Assembly (NCBI GenBank): GCA_947588755.1
Contig: CANPZB010000009.1
Coordinates: 1 to 48,508 of the forward strand
Length of the DNA stretch: 48,508 nt
Source: Candidatus Gastranaerophilales bacterium
Lineage (GTDB): Bacteria > Cyanobacteriota > Vampirovibrionia > Gastranaerophilales > Gastranaerophilaceae
Direction of reading: 5' to 3'
Below, piece after piece: positions 41,696-48,508 of this stretch. Both the position numbers and the translations under genes were made by a program. The number at the start of each line of letters is the position of its first letter. Position 1 is the first letter of the stretch. Under the pieces are notes generated by a model. It was not told the DNA's origin. It made no database searches and saw only the letters and a program-made list of their open reading frames with translations.

Positions 41696-42172
41696 TTAAA
41701 TTTTCTTTAAAAGTATTACGGCATTTGCTTCAATGGCGAGTTCCTGTCCTACGGCATCCATTTTTTCATTGGTTTTTGCCTTTATGGATATGCGGTTTTC
41801 TTCAATATTGAGAATTTCGCAGAGCTTTTCTCTCATTTTCGGGATGTAAGGCATCATTTTAGGACGTTGAGCAATTATGTTACTGTCAAGATTTTCGATA
41901 GTGTATTTTCTTGCCTGAACAAGTTCATAAACCTTTTTTAATAAAACGGCACTGTCAGCATTTTTATATTTTTTGTCCGTATCAGGGAAAAGTGTTCCTA
42001 TATCCGAAAGTGCTAACGCACCCAGCATTGCATCAATTATTGCATGAATTAATACATCAGCGTCCGAATGCCCCATAAGCCCTTTTTCATGAGTAATTTT
42101 TACTCCGCCGATTATCAAATCACGTCCTTCGCTAAGTTTATGTATATCGTATCCCGTTCCTATTCTGTACAT
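41696..42172 (-). CDS. ispF: 2-C-methyl-D-erythritol 2,4-cyclodiphosphate synthase
   Basis: The protein is 158 aa, the family length. Metal ligands are Asp9 and His11 (GTGYDIHKL) and His43. The substrate loop is GHSDADVLIHAIIDAMLGAL, and the closing motif TNEKMDAVGQ is near 133-142. It makes MEcPP in the MEP pathway to isoprenoids. It is upstream of the AlkD-type gene with one base between them. A TATGAT lies about 11 nt before the ATG, in the short divergent gap with 42216. Confidence 0.95.
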   Translation of the reverse strand: MYRIGTGYDIHKLSEGRDLIIGGVKITHEKGLMGHSDADVLIHAIIDAMLGALALSDIGTLFPDTDKKYKNADSAVLLKKVYELVQARKYTIENLDSNIIAQRPKMMPYIPKMREKLCEILNIEENRISIKAKTNEKMDAVGQELAIEANAVILLKKI

Positions 42173-42215
42173 AACATTGTTTTATCATAAAAACTTTATA
42201 ATGTATAATAATGTT

Positions 42216-42989
42216 ATGGAAGAATGTTTTGTAAGTACGAATGATAAAGTGAAAATAGCCTTAAATCATTTTAAAAACGGCTTTGAAGAAGTTATTATTG
42301 TCGTGCCGGGCTGGTTTATGACCAAAGACAGCAAAGCGTTTTTTAATCTTTCAAAAGCATTTTTAAATTATTTTGACGTGATAACCATGGATTGCAGAGG
42401 ACATGGCAAAAGTTCGGGATATTATACATTTAGTGCAAAGGAAATTGAAGATTTGAAATCTGTCGTCAATTATGCCCGTAAATTTTATAAAAAAGTTTAT
42501 CTGATGGGATTTTCTCTCGGAGGCGGACTTGTTCTCATACACACTGCCAAAGAAAGTAATATTGATAAAGTTATTGCGGTTTCAGCCTATAACAGTTTTG
42601 AAAAAATCGAAAACAAAATGTGGAAAAAACAGGCATGGCTTCCGACACTTAAAAAAGCCGAATTAACACGCTGGTTTTCAATCAGACCTTCTTTAATTCC
42701 GCACAAAAAAATTAAACCGTTTAGTATAGTTGACAAAATCAAAGTTCCGACATTGTTCATAGCGGGGAAAAACGACCCTACGGTTTGTCTCTGGCACACA
42801 AAATCTTTGTACGAAAAAGCCGTATGCGATAAATATTTTGAAGTCTTTGAAAACGGTAATCATGCGGAAGATTTGTTTCTTGATGAGCCGAACAGATTTG
42901 TAAGTTTATGCGTTAACTTTCTAAAATCACCATTTCGCAATTCTTACAATCAAACTTCAAAAGAAAAACTTTCCCTTTCTCGTCTTTAA
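42216..42989 (+). CDS. alpha/beta hydrolase
   Basis: From the ATG at 42216 it is 257 aa; an upstream ATG at 42177 would overlap the divergent promoter and adds 13 unlikely residues. The nucleophile elbow is GFSLGG, the oxyanion region GWFMTKDSKAFF, the acid FIAGKNDPTV, and the histidine is in ENGNHAEDLF. This is a serine hydrolase or lysophospholipase-like enzyme; the substrate is unknown. TATAAT (42204-42209) ends 6 nt before the ATG, so the message is probably leaderless. Its 3' end overlaps the convergent U32 gene by 77 bp. Confidence 0.82.
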   Translation: MEECFVSTNDKVKIALNHFKNGFEEVIIVVPGWFMTKDSKAFFNLSKAFLNYFDVITMDCRGHGKSSGYYTFSAKEIEDLKSVVNYARKFYKKVYLMGFSLGGGLVLIHTAKESNIDKVIAVSAYNSFEKIENKMWKKQAWLPTLKKAELTRWFSIRPSLIPHKKIKPFSIVDKIKVPTLFIAGKNDPTVCLWHTKSLYEKAVCDKYFEVFENGNHAEDLFLDEPNRFVSLCVNFLKSPFRNSYNQTSKEKLSLSRL

Positions 42990-44721
42990 GGAACAGTTTT
43001 TCGGGCGATTTACACATATCAAAAGCGTATTTTAAACAGTGTTTCGTCCTCATAAGTTCTACGGGATATGATTTGTAATTTTTGCTTTCAAATGACATTT
43101 CGCAAACCTCACAACCGCATTTTTTATAAAACTCTTTTGCGGTTTTATTGTGAATATTTGCTGTGTAATCGACTTTTTCAACGGGAAATAAGCTGTAATC
43201 GAGGGGTTTTTGATATTCCCGTTTGTAATTTTTTAACCGTTCCGCAGTCATTTTTTCAAAAATTTTTCGTCTTAAATCATTTATTGCGGAAACAGGTATG
43301 AACGGAAGCTCGGAAAGAATTTTTATTTTTCTGATGTAATAGTCGCTGCCGCCCGTTTTTTCCGTTTGTTTTATAAAAGTATCTTTCATTTTTTCGGAAT
43401 TTTTGGCAGTTTCATTATATTCTATAGGGATTTCAACGTAATTTTTGTCATCGTCAACGGCTTTTATTATTCTGTCTTTGTAAATTATTTCCAGACCTAT
43501 TTGTCGTTTTGTCTTGGAATTTTCAAGCAGTTTTTCGAAATTAACATCCTGATTTCTGAATATTTCCGTTCCTGTTTTAATTCCATTCATTCTGTTCGGA
43601 TAAATTCTTTTATTTTTATCATCAACCCGATTTACAAGACAACCTTCGAGGTGTCCGCCGTTCATAAAACAAAGACCGTCCTGAGGACTGATTTTTAATT
43701 TTGTTTTTATTTCAAAAAAGTCCTTGCCCGTTGATGTAACTTTTCCGATTTTTTCACCTGTGGATTTGGGTGTATCAAAGTTGTAACAGTGTTCTCGCTT
43801 TTTTAAAAAATATTCCGTAAAACCGCGGTTAAAACTCTTGTTTACATCAGGCTCAAAATCGGCAAATATTTTGCCTGACGATGATTTTCTTCCCAATTTA
43901 TCAAGTATGTTTCTGTAATATAAGGTAACATTTTTTACATAATTTATATCTTTTAATCGTCCTTCAATTTTAAAAGATTTCACCCCCGCTTTTACGAGTT
44001 TGTCCAAATATTTTGAAGCGTTAAAATCTTTTAAATTCAAAAGATATTTGTCTTTTGCAATAATATTATTGTTCTCATCCGTTAATGTATATTTTTTTCT
44101 GCAAGCCTGAGCACATTCACCTCTGTTTGCGGAACGTCCGCCGATATATGCACTCATAAAACACTGTCCGCTGTATGAAACACACAAAGCACCATGAATA
44201 AATACTTCTACTTCCGCTGCATTTTCTCTGTCCTCTTTTGCCGAAACTTTTTCACAAATTTTCGCAATGTCATTTAAAGATAATTCTCTTGCAAGAATTA
44301 TTCTTGATACTCCGAGAGTTTGGAAGAATTCCGCTTTTTCAAGGGTTCTTGTATCACATTGCGTGCTTGTATGGATTGGAATTGGCGGAAGTTCACCTTT
44401 TGCGGCAAGTTCAAGTATACCCATGTCCTGAACGATTATTGCGTCAGCCCCGATTTCGTATAAGCCGTGAATAAGTTTTTTTGCCTGTTCCAGTTCTTCG
44501 TCGTTTAGAATTGTGTTTATTGTTATATGTACTTTTACATAAAATTTGTGTGCATAATCAATAACTTCTTTTATTTCGGCGAGTGAATTGCCGGCGGCTT
44601 TTCTTGCACCGAAATTTTCGGCACCGATATACACTGCATCCGCACCGTATTCAATGGCACAAATTGCGGTTTCTTTGTCTTTTGCCGGAACGAGAAGTTC
44701 AAGTTTTCTGTTTGTTACCAT
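42913..44721 (-). CDS. U32 peptidase-family protein (RlhA-like)
   Basis: The protein is 602 aa. The U32 signature EVFIHGALCVSYSGQCFMSA is followed by IGGRSANRGECAQACRK, which supplies clustered cysteines for an iron-sulfur site. The long C-terminal part ends with more cysteines (CKSPE, FDCKNCEMV). E. coli relatives are RlhA, which hydroxylates 23S rRNA C2501, and the U32 pair UbiU/UbiV. Length and full domain layout favour the RlhA type over a true protease. TATAAT lies 7 nt before the ATG (leaderless-like). The end overlaps the hydrolase gene. Confidence 0.85.
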   Translation of the reverse strand: MVTNRKLELLVPAKDKETAICAIEYGADAVYIGAENFGARKAAGNSLAEIKEVIDYAHKFYVKVHITINTILNDEELEQAKKLIHGLYEIGADAIIVQDMGILELAAKGELPPIPIHTSTQCDTRTLEKAEFFQTLGVSRIILARELSLNDIAKICEKVSAKEDRENAAEVEVFIHGALCVSYSGQCFMSAYIGGRSANRGECAQACRKKYTLTDENNNIIAKDKYLLNLKDFNASKYLDKLVKAGVKSFKIEGRLKDINYVKNVTLYYRNILDKLGRKSSSGKIFADFEPDVNKSFNRGFTEYFLKKREHCYNFDTPKSTGEKIGKVTSTGKDFFEIKTKLKISPQDGLCFMNGGHLEGCLVNRVDDKNKRIYPNRMNGIKTGTEIFRNQDVNFEKLLENSKTKRQIGLEIIYKDRIIKAVDDDKNYVEIPIEYNETAKNSEKMKDTFIKQTEKTGGSDYYIRKIKILSELPFIPVSAINDLRRKIFEKMTAERLKNYKREYQKPLDYSLFPVEKVDYTANIHNKTAKEFYKKCGCEVCEMSFESKNYKSYPVELMRTKHCLKYAFDMCKSPEKLFLKDEKGKVFLLKFDCKNCEMVILES

Positions 44722-44811
44722 ATGTAAAATTATAATATAAAATTAACAATTTTTTGTCTTTATGTTATTTAATATAACTGCAATAATTATTAAATATGTA
44801 AAGGAAGATAT

Positions 44812-45108
44812 ATGCCTGTAGCTGCCGTAAATTTGAATTCTCCTGTAAATACCGTTGCGAGCGGTAACAATACTTTAAACAGTTCAAACAGAACGTTTAA
44901 ACCGAATGCTTTTAAGCCGACACCGTTAGCTGTGGGTGTTATGAGTACGGCTTTTTGGACGGGTGTCGGAATGCTTTTCGACAAAGGGCTTTCTAAAATA
45001 ATGAAATCCGCTTATAATATTAAAAATTCCGTTAAAATAAATCTTATATTCGGCTTTGTAATGGGCATAATAGATTATTTTAAGGCAAGAAAAAGACAGA
45101 AAACTTAG
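44812..45108 (+). CDS. small membrane-associated protein, 98 aa
   Basis: An Asn/Ser/Pro-rich N-terminus (1-40) includes two FKPN/FKPT units. Hydrophobic stretches lie at about 41-60 (LAVGVMSTAFWTGVGMLFDK) and 74-88 (INLIFGFVMGIIDYF), and the C-terminus is basic (KARKRQKT). AAGGAAG precedes the ATG. The style recalls the protein at 29701. Its stop overlaps the convergent acetyltransferase gene by 4 nt. I do not recognise the family. Confidence 0.6.
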   Translation: MPVAAVNLNSPVNTVASGNNTLNSSNRTFKPNAFKPTPLAVGVMSTAFWTGVGMLFDKGLSKIMKSAYNIKNSVKINLIFGFVMGIIDYFKARKRQKT

Positions 45109-46094
45109 TCTTTTACGGGAAGATATGATTGCGGGTAATTGTAATCCTCTTTAAATCCGAGGTTACGATACATTTTTAATGCCTGAAAATTATTTGTTTC
45201 CGTTGTTGTGTTAATTTCAACAATATTCTTTTCGCACGTGTCAGTGTAATGCATAAGCTTGTCTAATGAATTTTTTAACATGTATTTTGAAAGACCTTTA
45301 CCCTGATGTTCTTTCTTAATTGCGACAATCGGAATATTTGCAATAGTACCTCCCGTAAGGTTTATAAAGCAAAATCCGACGGGTATGCCGCTGCATAGCA
45401 GTACTGACGTGGCTTCCGGCATGAATTCAGCATATATGTCGTTTGTTATTTTATTGATTATGTCATAAGTGCCTTCAAGAGATTTAAACCTCGGGTCAAA
45501 CAGTGCATCTGCACTTGTTTCAAAAGCTTCTTGAACAATTTGTACCGACTCATTCAAAAATTCATCACTCCATGGAACTATTGTATAGCAAGGGTTTAAT
45601 TCATCAAAATGTGTTAATTTCAGTATTTCACGAGAATTTGTACCTGACATCATAAATCTTAAAACGGCAATTCCGACAAATTTAAACCCGTATCTTGCGA
45701 TTTCGCCTATCAAAGTCTTTTGAACACCAAGCATGGGATAGCAGACAATTTTTGTTTTTCTGGCTATCTTTGTAAGTTCCAAAAACCTTTTGATAAGATA
45801 ACTGCTTCTTTCAACAAAATTCTCCATATTCATGGAGTGTATTATATTAAGTTCTATGGCTTCGGAAATCATTGTTGTGTATATTAAAAATGCCGCAGGC
45901 ATGTCGTTTTCATACAACACAAGACATTCTATCAGATTTTTTTCTATCGAATCAATAAAGTCTTTATAATTCAAAGGGTCAAGTTCAAATTTATATTCGT
46001 CTTTTGCACGTGTAATAAAATCATTGTACAAATTTTCAAATAATTTATAATCATCACCTAAAAGTTGTCTCGTTTTGTATTTATTTTCACTCAT
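45105..46094 (-). CDS. GNAT acetyltransferase with two GNAT-like halves
   Basis: The protein is 329 aa. The C-terminal half is a clear GNAT domain: IPIVAIKKEHQGKGLSKYML has the acetyl-CoA loop (Q/R-x-x-G-x-G/A), and NNFQALKMYRNLGFKED is the closing motif. The N-terminal half (about 1-140) has a similar beta/alpha pattern without the CoA loop, so it may be a degenerate second GNAT. The acetyl acceptor is unknown. No ribosome binding site is evident. It lies 38 nt after ribBA on the same strand and could be at the end of the riboflavin operon. Confidence 0.78.
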   Translation of the reverse strand: MSENKYKTRQLLGDDYKLFENLYNDFITRAKDEYKFELDPLNYKDFIDSIEKNLIECLVLYENDMPAAFLIYTTMISEAIELNIIHSMNMENFVERSSYLIKRFLELTKIARKTKIVCYPMLGVQKTLIGEIARYGFKFVGIAVLRFMMSGTNSREILKLTHFDELNPCYTIVPWSDEFLNESVQIVQEAFETSADALFDPRFKSLEGTYDIINKITNDIYAEFMPEATSVLLCSGIPVGFCFINLTGGTIANIPIVAIKKEHQGKGLSKYMLKNSLDKLMHYTDTCEKNIVEINTTTETNNFQALKMYRNLGFKEDYNYPQSYLPVKD

Positions 46095-46132
46095 ATTTTT
46101 AAATTTCCGTACTTGGTAACATCAGTATTTTT

Positions 46133-47341
46133 TTAAAACATGTGGTGCATTTTTTCTCTTTTTGTTTCCATATAACGCTTATTATATTCATTTATACGGG
46201 GTTCTATCTTTATAATATCATGAATATTCAGACCGTAGCCTTTCAAGCCTATAATTTTTTTCGGATTATTAGTAATAAGATTAAAATTGTTAAAGCCTAA
46301 ATCTCTGATAATCTGTGCTCCCATTCCGTAGTCTCTTAAATCGGGGCTGAAACCTAGCATAATATTTGCTTCAACGGTGTCTTTGCCGCATTCTTGCAGT
46401 TTATAAGCTTTGATTTTGTTGATAATTCCGATACCTCTGCCTTCGTGACCTTTCATGTATATTAAAGCACCCTTGCCGTAATCGTTTATCATTCGGAGTG
46501 CAGTATGAAGCTGGTAATTGCAGTCGCATTTTAAGCTGTGGAAAATATCGCCCGTTAAACATTCACTGTGAACTCTGATAAGAGGGATTTTATCGCTTCC
46601 GTCGTCCTTTACCAGTGCTACCGACTCTTGACCTGTTATTTTATTCAAATATCCGTAAATATCAAATTCCCCGAATTCCGTCGGAAGATGTGCTTCAGCT
46701 TCACGGGTGACTATTTTCTCACAATTGAGTCTGTATGCGATTAAATCGGCTACGGATATAAATTTAAGATTATGTTTTTTGGCAAATTCATACAATTCGT
46801 CTCTTTTTGCCATGTGACCGTCTTGTCCCATAATTTCGCACATTGCACCCGCAGGAATATGTCCGCAAATCCTTGCCATATCAACTACGGCTTCGGTATG
46901 TCCCGTTCTGGTAAGTACTCCGCCTTTTTTTGCCACACAGGGGAAAAGATGCCCCGGACGTCGTAAATCCGCAGGCTGTGAATCTCTTGCAATACAAACT
47001 TCTATGGTCTTAGCTCTGTCATAAGCGGAAATTCCCGTTGTTACACCGTATTTTTCTCCGGCATCTATGCTTACCGTAAATGCGGTTTTCATACTTTCCG
47101 AATTTTGTTCCACCATTTGCGGAAGTTCCATTCTTTCGGCTATTTCATCCGATATCGCCAGACAAATAAGTCCTTTTGCGTGTTCTGCCATAAATTTAAT
47201 TGTTTCGGGTGTAACTTTTTGCCCCGAACAGATTATATCGCCTTCGTTTTCACGATCCTCGTCATCGGCAACAATTACCATTTTGCCTTCTTTGAAATCG
47301 TTTAATGCATCTTCTATGTTATCAAACTTAAATTTATCCAT
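46133..47341 (-). CDS. ribBA: 3,4-dihydroxy-2-butanone-4-phosphate synthase / GTP cyclohydrolase II
   Basis: The protein is 402 aa, the normal bifunctional length. The N-terminal DHBP synthase has VIVADDEDRENEGDIICSGQ (acidic metal site) and CGHIPAGAMCEIM. The C-terminal GTP cyclohydrolase II (from about 205) has the zinc cysteines in RVHSECLTGDIFHSLKCDCN and the arginine in GHEGRGIGI. It makes both riboflavin precursors. Its ATG is directly next to the ribE stop, and the gene follows ribE in the operon. Confidence 0.96.
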   Translation of the reverse strand: MDKFKFDNIEDALNDFKEGKMVIVADDEDRENEGDIICSGQKVTPETIKFMAEHAKGLICLAISDEIAERMELPQMVEQNSESMKTAFTVSIDAGEKYGVTTGISAYDRAKTIEVCIARDSQPADLRRPGHLFPCVAKKGGVLTRTGHTEAVVDMARICGHIPAGAMCEIMGQDGHMAKRDELYEFAKKHNLKFISVADLIAYRLNCEKIVTREAEAHLPTEFGEFDIYGYLNKITGQESVALVKDDGSDKIPLIRVHSECLTGDIFHSLKCDCNYQLHTALRMINDYGKGALIYMKGHEGRGIGIINKIKAYKLQECGKDTVEANIMLGFSPDLRDYGMGAQIIRDLGFNNFNLITNNPKKIIGLKGYGLNIHDIIKIEPRINEYNKRYMETKREKMHHMF

Positions 47342-47935
47342 TTATACAAATCCGTTTTCCGACAAAAAATTTTCGTCAATGATATTATTCTTCCAAGACA
47401 GAAAATTTTCAACATATCGTCCTAAAATATCTGTTTCTATATTTACTTTATCGCCGATTTTTAAATATTTAAAAGTCGTGTTTTCAAATGTGTGGGGAAT
47501 TATTGCAACGCCGAATTTGTCCTGCCGAACATTACTTACCGTCAAACTTATTCCGTTTACGGTTATTGAGCCTTTGTACACAATGTATTTTAATAAATCA
47601 TCAGTTACTTTGAAAGTATAATCCCCCAGATATATTGCGGTACCGTCAATATGCCCCTGAACTATATGCCCGCCCATCCGCGATGAAAGAGTCAAGGCAC
47701 GTTCAAGATTTACTTTTGTTCCGACGTTAAAGCCTTTTGTAATTTTCAGCGTTTCGGAACTTACATTTGTTACAAAAGAATTTGGACTTAATGAAACTAC
47801 GGTTTGACAGCACCCGTCGACGGATACACTGTCACCGATTTTTATATCATCCAATATAACTTTGCACTCAACAACAAGAGTATGTCCGTCAAAACTTTTT
47901 ATAAATCCTGTTTCTTCCGTTATCCCTGTGAACAT
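47342..47935 (-). CDS. ribE: riboflavin synthase, alpha chain
   Basis: The protein is 197 aa. Two lumazine-binding repeats are visible: MFTGITEETGFIKSF with the second-half GHIVQGHIDGTAIYLGDY, and ISLTVSNVRQDKFGVAIIPH toward the end. It dismutates two 6,7-dimethyl-8-ribityllumazine to riboflavin. It precedes ribBA. No FMN riboswitch is seen upstream (only 38 nt separate it from the LuxR-type gene). ribD and ribH are not in the window. Confidence 0.94.
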   Translation of the reverse strand: MFTGITEETGFIKSFDGHTLVVECKVILDDIKIGDSVSVDGCCQTVVSLSPNSFVTNVSSETLKITKGFNVGTKVNLERALTLSSRMGGHIVQGHIDGTAIYLGDYTFKVTDDLLKYIVYKGSITVNGISLTVSNVRQDKFGVAIIPHTFENTTFKYLKIGDKVNIETDILGRYVENFLSWKNNIIDENFLSENGFV

Positions 47936-47973
47936 AAAACAATTTTAACATAAAAACAGTTTTTTTATTATCT

Positions 47974-48189
47974 TTAATTAATGTATCCGTTTAAAGTTAA
48001 TATATAAACCGCATGTACTCTGTTTCTTGCTTTGCTTTTGAAAAAAATATTAGCTATATCGGCTTTTATCGTGTTGTAACTAAAGTATAAGTTTTTGGCG
48101 ATTTCTCTGTTTGTTAGTCCTTCTGCCATAAGTTTTAATATTGCCAATTCTCTTTTTGTAAATTTTATTTTTTCCATTATTTTATTCAT
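47974..48189 (-). CDS. single-domain LuxR/GerE-type regulator, 71 aa
   Basis: The whole protein is one LuxR-type HTH: KFTKRELAILKLMAEGLTNR then EIAKNLYFSYNTIKADIANI. No receiver or sensor domain is attached, as in GerE. A second Met at residue 5 could also be the start. It lies 38 nt upstream of ribE on the same strand, so it may head that operon. The near-palindrome at 48197-48212 lies 8 bp before its ATG and could be its own site. Confidence 0.82.
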   Translation of the reverse strand: MNKIMEKIKFTKRELAILKLMAEGLTNREIAKNLYFSYNTIKADIANIFFKSKARNRVHAVYILTLNGYIN

Positions 48190-48196
48190 TTAGTTT

Positions 48197-48212
48197 TATC
48201 GCGTACGTGATA
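48197..48212. promoter_or_regulatory. near-palindrome upstream of the LuxR-type gene
   Basis: TATCGCGTACGTGATA is symmetric except for one mismatched pair. A further inverted repeat CAAGT-aaccat-ACTTG lies near 48244-48259. It is a candidate autoregulatory site (inference). Confidence 0.35.
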
Positions 48213-48308
48213 ATAAAATATTACAGTAAAAAACAATTTGTTCAAGTAACCATACTTGTTATGCGGTACAGATGTCCATGCGGATTTGCCTAACAAGAAA
48301 TTTTTTTC

Positions 48309-48336
48309 TTGACAAAAGTTAAGAAAAGTATATAAT
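48309..48336 (+). promoter_or_regulatory. strong promoter near the window end
   Basis: TTGACA (48309-48314), a 16-bp spacer and TATAAT (48331-48336) point toward the short frame with the G10 tract. Confidence 0.65.
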
Positions 48337-48376
48337 CATGTTTATAAATTTATAAAATAGGGTATAAGAATATTAT

Positions 48377-48508
48377 ATGGTAATGAAAAAAAGCGGGAAA
48401 AACTTACATGTGATGTATAAAATCACACAAACGGGGGGGGGGTAAACCGCTCATACCAAAGGTTTTGGCGATTTTTTGATTTTTTATTAAGCCCCGAAAA
48501 TTTGGGTT
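48377..48508 (+). CDS. possible phase-variable gene start, interrupted at a G10 tract
   Basis: From ATG 48377 the frame reads 22 codons and stops at TAA 48443-48445, directly after ten G bases. If one G is added, the frame continues open to the window end (VNRSYQRFWRFFDF onward). With nine G it stops within about 16 codons. The upstream promoter supports transcription, but no clear ribosome binding site precedes the ATG. The tract state here would be off. It may also be an assembly error or not a gene. Confidence 0.3.
48433..48442 (+). repeat. G10 homopolymer near the window end
   Basis: Ten consecutive G bases stand in AT-rich DNA, the same length as the tract in the autotransporter gene. 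Confidence 0.85.

Noticed and set aside
42177-42215. Upstream start for the alpha/beta hydrolase
   Set aside because: It would place the TATAAT box and the divergent ispF promoter inside coding sequence, and the added residues do not fit the family.
47936-47973. FMN riboswitch ahead of ribE
   Set aside because: Only 38 nt separate ribE from the LuxR-type gene and none of the conserved RFN sequence is present.
1-48508. CRISPR array
   Set aside because: No regularly spaced direct repeats with unique spacers were seen, and no cas gene is present.

Overview
The window is AT-rich chromosomal DNA from a diderm bacterium. My best guess is a gut-type member of Candidatus Gastranaerophilales (Melainabacteria/Vampirovibrionia, Cyanobacteriota). 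The guess rests on several proteins carrying the stereotyped prepilin segment FTLAEVLITLGIIGVVAA, 'PAFK'-type N-termini, a large autotransporter, a MEP-pathway gene (ispF), low GC and many lineage-specific hypothetical proteins. It is an inference, not proven by a marker gene.

Region 1 (1-9168) looks like a defence island. It holds a phage/plasmid-type N6-adenine methylase, a minimal P-loop protein, a retron-like reverse transcriptase overlapping a DnaB-type helicase core, a PD-(D/E)XK nuclease overlapping a WYL-domain regulator, a membrane-anchored flavodoxin, and a Septu-like pair (PtuA ATPase + PtuB HNH nuclease). A 17-bp palindrome, ATGTCA-N5-TGACAT, occurs perfectly at 1508 and 3404 and in decayed form at 887. 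It is a candidate operator for the WYL protein. A strongly folded non-coding stretch (about 1541-1674) lies beside the reverse transcriptase.

Region 2 (9169-26000) is accessory and repeat-rich. Four prepilin-like genes (12323, 16395, 22901, 24693) are each transcribed away from a small XRE-type or XRE-like regulator, with near-consensus promoters in the shared intergenic regions. Interspersed repeats (the type containing CATCCTGAACTTGTTTCAGG) sit next to these cassettes, and in two genes they encode the N-terminal leader. Two further regulators face a membrane protein/nuclease-like/small-membrane-protein operon (18311-20109) and a HAD hydrolase (20205). Housekeeping genes are interspersed: a zinc alcohol dehydrogenase, a maltose-type acetyltransferase, a hypoxanthine-DNA glycosylase-like protein, gmd and mtnA. 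Two intact tRNAs, Gln(CTG) and Met-type(CAT), each lie next to a decayed relative whose interior is replaced by palindromic sequence.

Region 3 (26000-48508) is mostly chromosomal core and surface genes: ruvC, a LysM membrane protein, a sigma-like protein fused to mTERF-like repeats, pnuC, a zinc-ribbon/PH-like protein, a 1898-residue autotransporter with a G10 tract in its coding sequence, an EF-hand/LysM/J-like protein, an AlkD-type protein, ispF, an alpha/beta hydrolase, a U32 peptidase-family protein, a GNAT protein, ribBA, ribE and a LuxR-type regulator. A second G10 tract at 48433 interrupts a short reading frame at the window edge.

Many genes have a TATAAT-like box only 6-11 nt before the ATG and no ribosome binding site, so leaderless mRNAs seem common. 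The items most worth a second look are the regulator-prepilin cassettes with repeat-derived leaders, the sigma/mTERF fusion, the poly-G tracts, the WYL palindromes with the reverse transcriptase neighbourhood, and the membrane protein/nuclease operon.
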